NCBI RefSeq assembly: GCF_030719215.1
Contig: NZ_CP120983.1
Span: 6,572,001 to 6,636,000, forward strand
Source of the DNA: Streptomyces sp. Alt3
GTDB taxonomy: Bacteria > Actinomycetota > Actinomycetes > Streptomycetales > Streptomycetaceae
DNA length: 64,000 bases
Reading direction: 5' to 3'
Shown: piece by piece, positions 49,352-57,140 of the stretch
Numbering within the stretch: position 1 is the first letter of the stretch
How the letters are laid out: each line of letters begins with the position of its first letter
Notes under the pieces: generated by a model
What the model was told of the DNA's origin: nothing
The model's database searches: none
What the model saw: only the letters and a program-made list of their open reading frames with translations
Translations under genes and position numbers: made by a program

Positions 49352-50245
49352 ATGCTGCCCTGGACCCGTGCCCCGCGCACCCCACGCGCGCGCCGGACGC
49401 TCGCCGCCCTGATCCTCACGCTCACCGCGCTCGTCGCCGCCCCCACGGCGACCGCGACCGCGGCCCCCACACAGGCCGCCGCTCCGTCACGGGGCTGGAA
49501 CGACTACTCCTGCAAGCCCTCGGCGGCCCATCCCCGCCCGGTCGTCCTCGTCCACGGGACCTTCGGGAACTCGATCGACAACTGGCTGGTCCTCGCGCCG
49601 TACCTCGTCAACCGGGGCTACTGCGTCTTCTCGCTCGACTACGGCCAGCTCCCGGGGGTACCGCTCTTCAACGGACTCGGCCCGATCGAGAAGTCGGCCG
49701 GACAGCTCGACGTGTTCGTCGACAAGGTGCTCGGTGCCACCGGCGCCCCGAAGGCCGACCTCGTCGGCCACTCCCAGGGCGGCATGATGCCCAACTACTA
49801 CCTGAAGTTCCTCGGCGGAGCCGACAAGGTGAACGCCCTCGTCGGGATCGCCCCCGACAACCACGGCACCACGCTCCTCGGCCTCACCCGGCTGCTGCCG
49901 TACTTCCCCGGCATCGAGGGCCTCCTCACGACGAACACCCCCGGCCTCGCCGACCAGATCGCCGGATCCGCGTTCATCACCAAGCTCAACGCGGGCGGGG
50001 ACACCGTGCCGGGAGTCCGTTACACCGTCATCGCGACCAAGTACGACGAGGTCGTCACGCCGTACCGCACGCAGTACCTGAGCGGGGCGAACGTACGCAA
50101 CGTCCTGCTCCAGGACCTGTGCCCGGTCGACCTGTCCGAGCACGTCGCCATCGGGACCGTCGACCGGATCGCCTTCCACGAGGTGGCCAACGCGCTCGAC
50201 CCGGCGAACGCCACCCCGACCACCTGCGCCTCGGTCGTCGGCTGA
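49352..50245 (+). CDS. Secreted triacylglycerol lipase-type alpha/beta hydrolase
   Basis: 297 residues. Sec signal peptide with an Arg-rich n-region (about 1-40, ending ATAAPTQA). RPVVLVHGTFGNSIDNWLVLAPYL is the oxyanion block; LVGHSQGGMMPNYY carries the nucleophile Ser; TKYDEVVTPY an Asp; SEHVAIGTVDR a His. It resembles Streptomyces secreted lipases of the family 2/alpha-beta hydrolase group. Paired Cys (DYSCKPS/GYCVF; LCPVD/TTCAS) suggest disulfides. AAGGAG precedes the ATG. It converges with the LPMO gene. Confidence 0.87.
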   Translation: MLPWTRAPRTPRARRTLAALILTLTALVAAPTATATAAPTQAAAPSRGWNDYSCKPSAAHPRPVVLVHGTFGNSIDNWLVLAPYLVNRGYCVFSLDYGQLPGVPLFNGLGPIEKSAGQLDVFVDKVLGATGAPKADLVGHSQGGMMPNYYLKFLGGADKVNALVGIAPDNHGTTLLGLTRLLPYFPGIEGLLTTNTPGLADQIAGSAFITKLNAGGDTVPGVRYTVIATKYDEVVTPYRTQYLSGANVRNVLLQDLCPVDLSEHVAIGTVDRIAFHEVANALDPANATPTTCASVVG

Positions 50246-50251
50246 GGCACC

Positions 50252-50287
50252 CCGCCGGGCCCCCGGGAGACCCCGGGGGCCCGGCGG
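50252..50287. terminator. Bidirectional terminator between lipase and LPMO genes
   Basis: Perfect 16-bp stem (50252-50267 with 50272-50287), loop AGAC, between the convergent genes. Confidence 0.88.
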
Positions 50288-50295
50288 TCACCGGG

Positions 50296-51330
50296 TCAGG
50301 CGCGGTGCGCGCCGCCCGTGGACCGGCGGCGGACCGAGACGAACAGGGCGCTCGCGCCGAGGGCCAGCGCGGCGGCACCGCCCATCGCGAGGTACGAGGT
50401 GCTGCTGCTGCCACCCGTCTCGGCGAGGGTCTCGCCGACGGGCGCCCCGCCCGCGGGGGACGCGGCCACGCTGTTCGGCTCGGGGGCGTTCGCCCCGGCG
50501 TCCTCGGCCTCCGCGGCGGGGGCCGCCTCCGTGACCTGCGCACCGGTCGCCGCGTCGTCGTCCCCGTGGCCGTTGTGCTCGACGGACGACTTACCGGCGC
50601 CCTCGTCGATGTCCGCCTCGGACGGGGCGGAGGCGGCCGGCGCCGGTGCGGCCTCGGTGGTGGTACCGCTTCCCGCGTTCTCGCCGCCGAACACCACGTC
50701 GGAGCAGGCGTAGAAGGCCTCGGGGGAGTCCGACCGCTGCCAGACCGTGTAGACCAGCTGCCGCCCGGACGCCTGCGGCACGGTGCCGTCGAAGACGTAC
50801 GACCCGTCCGTCAGGGTCGGGTCCGTGGCCGTGGCGAACGGCTTCTCCTGAAGGTCCGACCACTTCAGGGGCTGCGTCGGGTCATAGCCCGCCTTGGTCA
50901 GGTACAGCTCGAACGAGCCCTTGTGCGGGGCGGTCGCCCGGAACTTGAAGGTGTGGTTGCCCGCCTGCATCGGCGTGGACGGCCAGTCGGCGCGCGGCAG
51001 GTCCAGCCCCTTGAACTTGTCGTTGCCCGCGCTGCACAGCTTGCCGTCCGGGATGAGCTGCTGGTGGTTGCCCGCCGCGTTGGCGATGTTCACACCGTTC
51101 CAGTCGTACAGCGCCTGGGTGCCGCCCGCCGCCACCGCCGCCTTGCACGCCGCCGACTGCGGGTTCTCCGGCCCCTCCGCGAAACAGGCCGAGACCCGGC
51201 TGACCGGATCGCTCAGCGAACCGTGGGCGGCGGCCGGGGCGGCGGAGAGCCCGGTCAGCGCGAGCGGCGTGACGCCGAGCGCGACGATGCCTCCGGCGAG
51301 CCTGCGGCGGGTGGTGGTGAGGACGGCCAT
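50296..51330 (-). CDS. AA10 lytic polysaccharide monooxygenase with LAETG cell-wall sorting signal
   Basis: 344 residues. Signal peptide ends AAPAAA, leaving His at the new N terminus (HGSLSDPVSR). This His and that of AGNHTFKFRAT form the copper histidine brace. The AA10 catalytic domain covers about 36-235 (YDWNGVNIANAAGNHQQLIPDGKLCSAGN..., VYTVWQRSDSPEAFYACSDV). An Ala/Glu/Pro-rich linker follows, then LAETG, a hydrophobic helix and the basic tail RRRSTGG, the layout of class E sortase substrates. Thus this enzyme, which oxidises chitin or cellulose, is anchored to the wall, not freely secreted. AAGGAG lies nine bases before the ATG. Confidence 0.92.
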   Translation of the reverse strand: MAVLTTTRRRLAGGIVALGVTPLALTGLSAAPAAAHGSLSDPVSRVSACFAEGPENPQSAACKAAVAAGGTQALYDWNGVNIANAAGNHQQLIPDGKLCSAGNDKFKGLDLPRADWPSTPMQAGNHTFKFRATAPHKGSFELYLTKAGYDPTQPLKWSDLQEKPFATATDPTLTDGSYVFDGTVPQASGRQLVYTVWQRSDSPEAFYACSDVVFGGENAGSGTTTEAAPAPAASAPSEADIDEGAGKSSVEHNGHGDDDAATGAQVTEAAPAAEAEDAGANAPEPNSVAASPAGGAPVGETLAETGGSSSTSYLAMGGAAALALGASALFVSVRRRSTGGAHRA

Positions 51331-51522
51331 GGTGGTGGTTCTCCTTCGGCGGCACGGCTGTTGGCTGATGTCGACCAGGTCTGGTGATCAGCAAGCTAGC
51401 CGCCTCAGGGAGCGGATCCGGGCGGGAGAAGGCGCAGGTGGGGATCGTTATGGCGCGCTTAAGGAAGGGTTAGGCGAGGGCTCAGGAAGCGCTGGTCATC
51501 TCGCCCTCGGGGGGCGTGCCGA

Positions 51523-51561
51523 GTGGCCACCGGCTCCCATGGACGGGGAGCCGCCGGCCAC
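51523..51561 (-). terminator. Hairpin terminator after phoD
   Basis: GTGGCCACCGGCTCCC (51523-51538) pairs with 51546-51561 at 14 of 16 positions, 12 bases beyond the phoD stop on the minus strand. Confidence 0.72.
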
Positions 51562-51572
51562 CGGGCGAGGCG

Positions 51573-53147
51573 TCAGACCTGGACCCCCGGAGTGCCGTCC
51601 TCCACGACCACGCTCGCGCGCGTGCTGATCGTGGCGCCCGGCTTCGTCACGAAGGGCAGGACGCGGAAGTCCGTCGTCCACCGGGTGCGGTTCACCGTCA
51701 CGCGGGCGTAGCCGCGCTGGTTGTTGTAGAACTTCATGTGCGGGTTCGCCGCGAGGAACGTCTTGCCCTGGGCCGTCATGTCGGCACCGTCGCCGCCGCT
51801 CGTGATCGAGGTGCCCACGAACTCCGACCCGACGGTCGCCGACTCCGGGTCCGTGTAGTCGCGCTTGAGGTCCCAGGCGTAGTTCTGGTGGCGGTCGCCC
51901 GTGATGACGACCAGGTTCCGCACCCCACGGGTGTCCGCCTCCGCGAGCAGCCGGTTGCGTTCGGCGACGTAGCCGTCCCAGGGGTCGGTCCAGACCGTCG
52001 TGCCCGGACCCGGGTCCTGGTCGGTCTGGCCCATCGGCGCCTGGTTGCCGAGGATCTGCCAGCGCGCCTGCGAGCGGCTGAAGCCCTTGAGGACCCATTC
52101 CCGCTGGCGGGACCCGAGCAGGGTGCGGTCCTCGTCGAAGCGGTCGGCGCAGTCGGCGGAGGCCCCGTCACCGCAGGCCTGGTCGTCGCGGTACTGGCGG
52201 GTGTCGAGCATCGTGAAGTCGGCGAGCCTGCCGTAGGGGAGCCTGCGGTACATCTGCACGTCCGGGCCGTTCGGCAGCTGGGTGTGGCGCAGGGGCGCGT
52301 GCTCGTACAGGGCCTGGAAGGCGGCGGCCCGGCGCAGCAGGAACGTCCTCGGGTCCTCGTCGTTCTCGGAGGTCTCGTCCGCCCAGTTGTTCTCCACCTC
52401 GTGGTCGTCGAACGTCATGATCCACGGGAAGGCGGCGTGCGCCTCGCGCAGCGGCGCCTCGGACTTGTACAGGCCGTACTGGAGGCGGTAGCGCGCGAGG
52501 TCGATCGTCTCCGTGTGGAACTTCGGATCGGTCGTCACACCGCGCTTGTTCGTCCTGACGCCGGACTCGTACAGGTAGTCGCCGAGGTGGACGACCAGGT
52601 CCAGGTCCTCCTGCGCCATGTGGTGGTAGGCCGTGTAGTAGCCGTCCTGCCAGGCCTGGCAGGAGGCGAAGGCGAACTTCAGCTCACGCGGGGAGTGCCA
52701 CGCGGCCGGCGTGGTGCGCGTACGCCCCACGGGGGAGATCGCGGAGCCGGCCCTGAAGCGGAACCAGTACGTGCGGTCGGGGGCGAGCCCGTGCACCTCG
52801 GGGTGGACGGAGTGCGCCAGCTCGGGGGTCGCCACAACGCTGCCGCGGCGCGCGATCCGGCGGAACCGCTCGTCGAGCGCCACCTCGTAGTGGACGCGGA
52901 CCGGCTTCGCCGGCATCCCGCCGAGGCCGTCCTGGGCGAAGGGGTCGGGAGCCAGCCGCGTCCAGAGGACGACACCGTCCGACGTCGGGTCGCCCGAGGC
53001 GACACCCAGGGTGAACGGGTCGCCCTTCAGGGCGGGCGCGGCGAACGCGGACTGCGCCTCCCACGCCCCCGTCCCGAGCATCAGCGCGGCGGCCGCCGCT
53101 CCGCCGAATCCGAACATCTGCCTGCGGGACACGGAATTCGCGAACAC
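51573..53147 (-). CDS. phoD: Alkaline phosphatase D (PhoD), Tat-exported
   Basis: 524 residues. Twin-arginine signal SRRQMFGFGG (residues about 7-16) with a hydrophobic core and AFA cleavage. N-terminal Ig-like domain, then the PhoD metallophosphoesterase core: HLGDYLYE, TFDDHEVENNWA, LGNQAPMGQ and VITGDRHQNYAWDL hold the metal-binding Asp, His and Asn residues. It hydrolyses extracellular phosphodiesters and monoesters, such as teichoic acid. The GTG at 53147 has GAGGAGGA just upstream and is preferred over the in-frame TTG at 53174. Confidence 0.93.
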   Translation of the reverse strand: MFANSVSRRQMFGFGGAAAAALMLGTGAWEAQSAFAAPALKGDPFTLGVASGDPTSDGVVLWTRLAPDPFAQDGLGGMPAKPVRVHYEVALDERFRRIARRGSVVATPELAHSVHPEVHGLAPDRTYWFRFRAGSAISPVGRTRTTPAAWHSPRELKFAFASCQAWQDGYYTAYHHMAQEDLDLVVHLGDYLYESGVRTNKRGVTTDPKFHTETIDLARYRLQYGLYKSEAPLREAHAAFPWIMTFDDHEVENNWADETSENDEDPRTFLLRRAAAFQALYEHAPLRHTQLPNGPDVQMYRRLPYGRLADFTMLDTRQYRDDQACGDGASADCADRFDEDRTLLGSRQREWVLKGFSRSQARWQILGNQAPMGQTDQDPGPGTTVWTDPWDGYVAERNRLLAEADTRGVRNLVVITGDRHQNYAWDLKRDYTDPESATVGSEFVGTSITSGGDGADMTAQGKTFLAANPHMKFYNNQRGYARVTVNRTRWTTDFRVLPFVTKPGATISTRASVVVEDGTPGVQV

Positions 53148-53204
53148 GGGTCCTCCTCGGTCGATCTGCGCCAACCGGGAACACGCTGCCGGGCATTGAT
53201 GTCA

Positions 53205-53249
53205 TGTTCACGCGCAACATATGGCCGGGGGCCGAGCGACGCGTGAACA
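53205..53249. promoter_or_regulatory. Inverted repeat of GTTCACG half-sites upstream of phoD (possible PHO box)
   Basis: TGTTCACGCG (53205-53214) and CGCGTGAACA (53240-53249) are perfect inverse repeats. Each contains GTTCACG, close to the PhoP direct-repeat unit GTTCACC, and phoD is a typical PhoP target in Streptomyces. The orientation (inverted, not direct) does not fit the standard PHO box well. Confidence 0.35.
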
Positions 53250-53273
53250 GGACAGCCGTCGTACGGGGGCGGT

Positions 53274-53972
53274 TCAGGACACCGCGCGGTAGCGGCGCTC
53301 GGGCCGCCCGGTCCCGCCGTACCGCAGGGACACCTCGGCCCTACCCGTCTCCGCGAAGTACTCGAGGTAGCGGCGCGCGCTGACCCGTGACAGGGCTCCC
53401 GCCGCGGCGCACTCGGAGGCCGACAGTCCCGCCGGGTGCTCCCGCAGGACGCGTTCGACCAGATCCGCGGTGCGGGCCGCCAGGCCCTTGGGGAGTTCGC
53501 GCGAACCCGGAGGACGGGTGCCGAAGATGCGGTCCACGTCCTCCTGGCGGGCCTCCTGACGGGCCTCGTCCAGGGCGTCCAGACGGTTGCGCAGCGAGGC
53601 CACGTGCTGCAACTGCTCCTGCAGGGCCGTGCGGTGGAACGGTTTGATCAAGTAGTGCAGGGCGCCCGCCCGCAGGGCCGCCCTGACCACCCCCGCGTCG
53701 CGCGCCGCCGTGATGAAGAGCGCGTCCGCGCTGTGGCCGTCCCCGTCGCGTTCCTCCGCCGCCCGCAGCTCACGCAGCACCTGGATGCCGTCCATGTCGG
53801 GAAGGAAGATGTCGAGCAGGACCAGGTCGGGACGCAGCCGGCGGGCCGCGCGCAGTGCCTCGGCGCCCGTGTGGGCCACGCCGACGACCGTAAAACCGTC
53901 CAAGGCGGACACATACCGGCTGTGCAGCTTCGCGACCATGAAGTCGTCGTCCACCACCAGCACTTTCGTCAC
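53274..53972 (-). CDS. CitB/DpiA-type two-component response regulator
   Basis: 232 residues. Receiver domain about 1-125: KVLVVDDDFMVA, phosphoacceptor Asp in LVLLDIFLPDMDG, Lys in LIKPF. The C-terminal helix-turn-helix domain (ARTADLVERVLREHPAGLSASECAAAGALSRVSARRYLEYF) is the CitB/DpiA output type. This family controls C4-dicarboxylate/citrate uptake. It is divergent from the tct transporter genes, which it probably activates. No cognate CitA-type sensor kinase is in the window. The GTG at 53972 has no clear Shine-Dalgarno but a TAGCGT -10-like box six bases away, so it may be leaderless. Confidence 0.9.
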   Translation of the reverse strand: MTKVLVVDDDFMVAKLHSRYVSALDGFTVVGVAHTGAEALRAARRLRPDLVLLDIFLPDMDGIQVLRELRAAEERDGDGHSADALFITAARDAGVVRAALRAGALHYLIKPFHRTALQEQLQHVASLRNRLDALDEARQEARQEDVDRIFGTRPPGSRELPKGLAARTADLVERVLREHPAGLSASECAAAGALSRVSARRYLEYFAETGRAEVSLRYGGTGRPERRYRAVS

Positions 53973-53989
53973 GCCGACACGCTAGGGCG

Positions 53990-54009
53990 CGACCACAACG
54001 ACCACAACG
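53990..54009 (+). promoter_or_regulatory. Tandem 9-bp direct repeat in the tct/regulator intergenic region
   Basis: CGACCACAA occurs twice in immediate tandem (53990-53998, 53999-54007) followed by CG, between the divergent regulator and tctC genes. It is a candidate binding site for the CitB-type regulator. Confidence 0.4.
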
Positions 54010-54104
54010 TCCATTGATTCCGGAACGGCGACAGCTCGTTAACGCACAGGCAACATGTGGGCCACCTCACACCCGTCCCCACCGAGCTCGAAAGGCGGCA
54101 CCCG

Positions 54105-55088
54105 GTGCGACTGCGCACTCCACTCGCCCTGTTCGGGGCAGCGCTGCTGGTGTTCGTCGGGCCACCGCTGCTCTCCACCGGCAGTGACTCCGACACCGGC
54201 ACGCAGATCCCCGGACTGCGCTTCATGGTTCCCAACACACCCGGCGGCGGTTACGACATCACGGCGCGCACCGCCGCGAAGAACGCCGAGGACGCGGGAC
54301 TCACCCACGGCATCGAGGTGTTCAACCTGCCCGGCGCCGGCGGCACCGTCGGTGTGACCCGGCTGGTCGCCGAGCACGGCAACGGCAAACTCGCCATGTC
54401 CATGGGCCTCGGCGTCGTGGGCGCCGTGCGCACCAACAAGTCACCCAGGACGCTGGCCGACACCACCCCGATCGCCCGGCTCACCGAGGAGCAGGACATC
54501 GTCGTCGTAGCCAAGGACTCCCCGTACCGGACGATCGACCAGTTGCTCACCGCCTGGAAGAAGGACCCCGGCAAGATCCCGGTCGGCGGCGGCTCCTCGC
54601 CGGGCGGCCCCGACCACCTGGCACCGATGCTCATGGCGAAGGCAGCCGGGATCGCCCCCAAGCAGGTCAACTACATCCCCTTCGACGGCGGCGGCGAACT
54701 GCTCGCCTCCATCCTCGGCAACAAGGTCGGCTTCGGCGTCTCCGGCGTCGGTGAGTACCTCGACCAGATCGAGGCCGGAGAGCTCCGCCTCCTCGCCGTC
54801 ACCGGGCCGAAGCGGGTCCCCGGCCTCGACGCGCCCACCCTCCGCGAGGCGGGCCTCGACACCGACTTCACCAACTGGCGCGGCATCGTCGCCCCGCCGG
54901 GTCTCTCCGCCGCCGAACGCGACAAGCTCGTCGGGCTGGTGAGCGAACTGCACGACTCGAAGCAGTGGCGTGAATCCATGGAGAAGAACGGCTGGGACGA
55001 CGCCTTCCTCACCGGCGACGACTTCGGCGAGTTCCTGGACGGCCAGGACCGGCGCGTCGCCACCGTCCTCGAGGAGCTGGGACTGTGA
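54105..55088 (+). CDS. tctC: Tripartite tricarboxylate transporter solute-binding protein TctC
   Basis: 327 residues. One N-terminal hydrophobic segment (LALFGAALLVFVGPPLL) serves as a signal or anchor; no lipobox. LRFMVPNTPGGGYDITARTAAK is the carboxylate-binding PGGG-x-D block of TctC/Bug proteins. The GTG at 54105 is preferred because AAAGGCGG (54091-54098) precedes it; a longer form from 54057 would place 16 polar residues before the signal. GTGA overlap with tctB. It captures citrate-like or other carboxylates for TctAB. Confidence 0.9.
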   Translation: MRLRTPLALFGAALLVFVGPPLLSTGSDSDTGTQIPGLRFMVPNTPGGGYDITARTAAKNAEDAGLTHGIEVFNLPGAGGTVGVTRLVAEHGNGKLAMSMGLGVVGAVRTNKSPRTLADTTPIARLTEEQDIVVVAKDSPYRTIDQLLTAWKKDPGKIPVGGGSSPGGPDHLAPMLMAKAAGIAPKQVNYIPFDGGGELLASILGNKVGFGVSGVGEYLDQIEAGELRLLAVTGPKRVPGLDAPTLREAGLDTDFTNWRGIVAPPGLSAAERDKLVGLVSELHDSKQWRESMEKNGWDDAFLTGDDFGEFLDGQDRRVATVLEELGL

Positions 55089-55615
55089 CCGACGACAGCA
55101 CTCCTCCCCGGCCCGCCACCGCGCGCTCCTGGCTGCGCGAGCACTCCGAACTCGGCGTCTGCGTCCTGCTGCTCGTGCTGGGCGTCCTCGTGCTGACCGA
55201 CGCCCTGACGATGAGCGTGGACATCACCCAGCGAGGGCCCGTCGGCCCGAAGACCGTCCCCGTGGCCGTCGGCATCGGGCTGCTGGCCGTCGCCGTGCTG
55301 CTGGCCGTAGACGTCCTTCGCGGCGGCCGTGGCGAGGCGGAGGCCGGCGAGGACGTCGACCTGGACGAACCCGCCGACCGGCGGACCGTCGCCCTGCTCA
55401 CCGGTGTCTTCCTCGCCTTCGCCGTCCTCATAGGCCCGCTCGGTTTCCCCGTCTCCGGCGCCCTCCTCTTCTGGGGCTCGGCCTACGCGCTGGGCAGCCG
55501 CCACCACGACCGCGACCCGCTGATCGCGGCCGGGCTCTCCCTGCTGACCTACTTCGTCTTCGACAACCTGCTCGGGGTGCCCCTCCCGGGCGGCCCGCTG
55601 ATGGGGGTGCTCTGA
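55085..55615 (+). CDS. tctB: Tripartite tricarboxylate transporter small membrane subunit TctB
   Basis: 176 residues, four hydrophobic segments (about 23-42, 55-78, 101-122 and 143-165). TMSVDITQRGPVGPKTVPVAVGIGLLAVAVLL is typical of TctB (DUF1468). The GTG overlaps the tctC stop; tctA starts three bases after its stop. Confidence 0.9.
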   Translation: MTDDSTPPRPATARSWLREHSELGVCVLLLVLGVLVLTDALTMSVDITQRGPVGPKTVPVAVGIGLLAVAVLLAVDVLRGGRGEAEAGEDVDLDEPADRRTVALLTGVFLAFAVLIGPLGFPVSGALLFWGSAYALGSRHHDRDPLIAAGLSLLTYFVFDNLLGVPLPGGPLMGVL

Positions 55616-55618
55616 CCG

Positions 55619-57106
55619 ATGGATTCCCTCAACTCCCTCATCGACGGCTTCGGCACGGCGCTCACACCGGTCAACCTGCTCTGGGCCGCGCTCGGCGTCC
55701 TGCTCGGCACGGCCATCGGTGTGCTCCCCGGCATCGGGCCCGCCATGGCCGTGGCGCTGCTGCTGCCGGTGACGTACGGGCTCGAACCGACCGGCGCGTT
55801 CATCATGTTCGCCGGGATCTACTACGGCGCGATGTTCGGCGGCTCCACCACCTCGATCCTCCTCAACACCCCGGGGGAGAGCGCGGCCGTCGTCGCCGCG
55901 ATCGAGGGCAACCCGATGGCGAAGGCCGGGCGCGGCGCACAGGCGCTCGCCGCCGCCGCCATCGGTCACTTCGCCGGAGGCATGATCGGCACGATCCTGC
56001 TGGTCGTCCTCGCACCCACCGTCGCCTCGCTCGCCGTCGACATCGGCGCACCCGACTACTTCGCCATCATGGTGCTGGCCTTCATCGCCGTCACCTCCGT
56101 CCTCGGCTCCTCGCGGATCCGTGGCCTCGCCTCGCTCCTCATCGGCCTGACCATCGGACTCGTGGGCCTGGACCAGATGACGGGCCAGCAGCGGCTGACC
56201 TTCGGCTCGCTCCAGCTGGCCGACGGAATCGACGTGGTGATCGTCGCTGTCGGACTCTTCGCCATCGGGGAGGCCCTCTGGGTCGCAGCGCACCTGCGCC
56301 GCTCCACGGGAAAGCCGATCCCCGTCGGCCGCCCCTGGCTGGGCAGGGCCGACGTCCGGCGCACCTGGAAGTCCTGGCTGCGGGGGCCCTTCATCGGCTT
56401 CCCCTTCGGCGCGATCCCGGCCGGCGGCGCGGAGATCCCCACCTTCCTCTCGTACGTCACCGAGAAGCGGCTGTCCAAGCACCGCGACGAGTTCGGCAAG
56501 GGCGCCATCGAAGGCGTCGCCGGACCGGAGTCGGCGGCGTCCGCGTCCGCCGCGGGAACCCTCGTCTCGATGCTCACGCTCGGCCTGCCCACCACGGCCG
56601 TCGCCGCCGTCATGCTGGCCGCCTTCCAGCAGTACGGCATCCAGCCCGGCCCGCTCCTCTTCGAGCGTGAACCCGAGCTGGTCTGGGGCCTGATCGCCTC
56701 GCTCTTCGTCGGCATGGTGCTGCTGCTCGCCCTGAACCTGCCCCTGGCGCCGCTCTGGGCGAAGCTGCTGCGGATCCCACGCCCCTACCTCTACGCCGGC
56801 ATCCTGTTCTTCGCCGCCGTCGGCGCCTACGCGGTCGGCGGGGAGGCGGTCGACCTGGTGATCCTGCTGGTCATCGGCCTGATCGGCTTCGGGATGCGCC
56901 GCTACGGGCTGCCGGTGCTCCCCGCGATCATCGCCGTCATCCTCGGACCGTCCGCCGAACAGCAGCTGCGCCGCGCCCTCCAGATCAGCGACGGCAGTGT
57001 GACAGGCCTGGTGAACACCCCGTTCTCGGTGACCGTGTACGCCGTCGTCGCGTTGATCCTGGCCTGGCCGCTGGTCAGGAAGGTGCTGGGGCGGAACCGG
57101 ACGTGA
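55619..57106 (+). CDS. tctA: Tripartite tricarboxylate transporter large membrane subunit TctA
   Basis: 495 residues, about 11-12 membrane segments. LLGTAIGVLPGIGPAMAVALLLPVTYGLEPTGAFIMFAGIYYGAMFGGSTTSILLNTPGES is the hallmark TctA block, repeated in part as ESAASASAAGTLVSMLTLGLPTTAVAAVMLAAF. It forms the sodium- or proton-coupled pore with TctB. Last gene of the tctCBA operon. Confidence 0.94.
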   Translation: MDSLNSLIDGFGTALTPVNLLWAALGVLLGTAIGVLPGIGPAMAVALLLPVTYGLEPTGAFIMFAGIYYGAMFGGSTTSILLNTPGESAAVVAAIEGNPMAKAGRGAQALAAAAIGHFAGGMIGTILLVVLAPTVASLAVDIGAPDYFAIMVLAFIAVTSVLGSSRIRGLASLLIGLTIGLVGLDQMTGQQRLTFGSLQLADGIDVVIVAVGLFAIGEALWVAAHLRRSTGKPIPVGRPWLGRADVRRTWKSWLRGPFIGFPFGAIPAGGAEIPTFLSYVTEKRLSKHRDEFGKGAIEGVAGPESAASASAAGTLVSMLTLGLPTTAVAAVMLAAFQQYGIQPGPLLFEREPELVWGLIASLFVGMVLLLALNLPLAPLWAKLLRIPRPYLYAGILFFAAVGAYAVGGEAVDLVILLVIGLIGFGMRRYGLPVLPAIIAVILGPSAEQQLRRALQISDGSVTGLVNTPFSVTVYAVVALILAWPLVRKVLGRNRT

Positions 57107-57140
57107 CGGGCTGTCGGCGGTGGCTGAGAGGATCGTGGGC

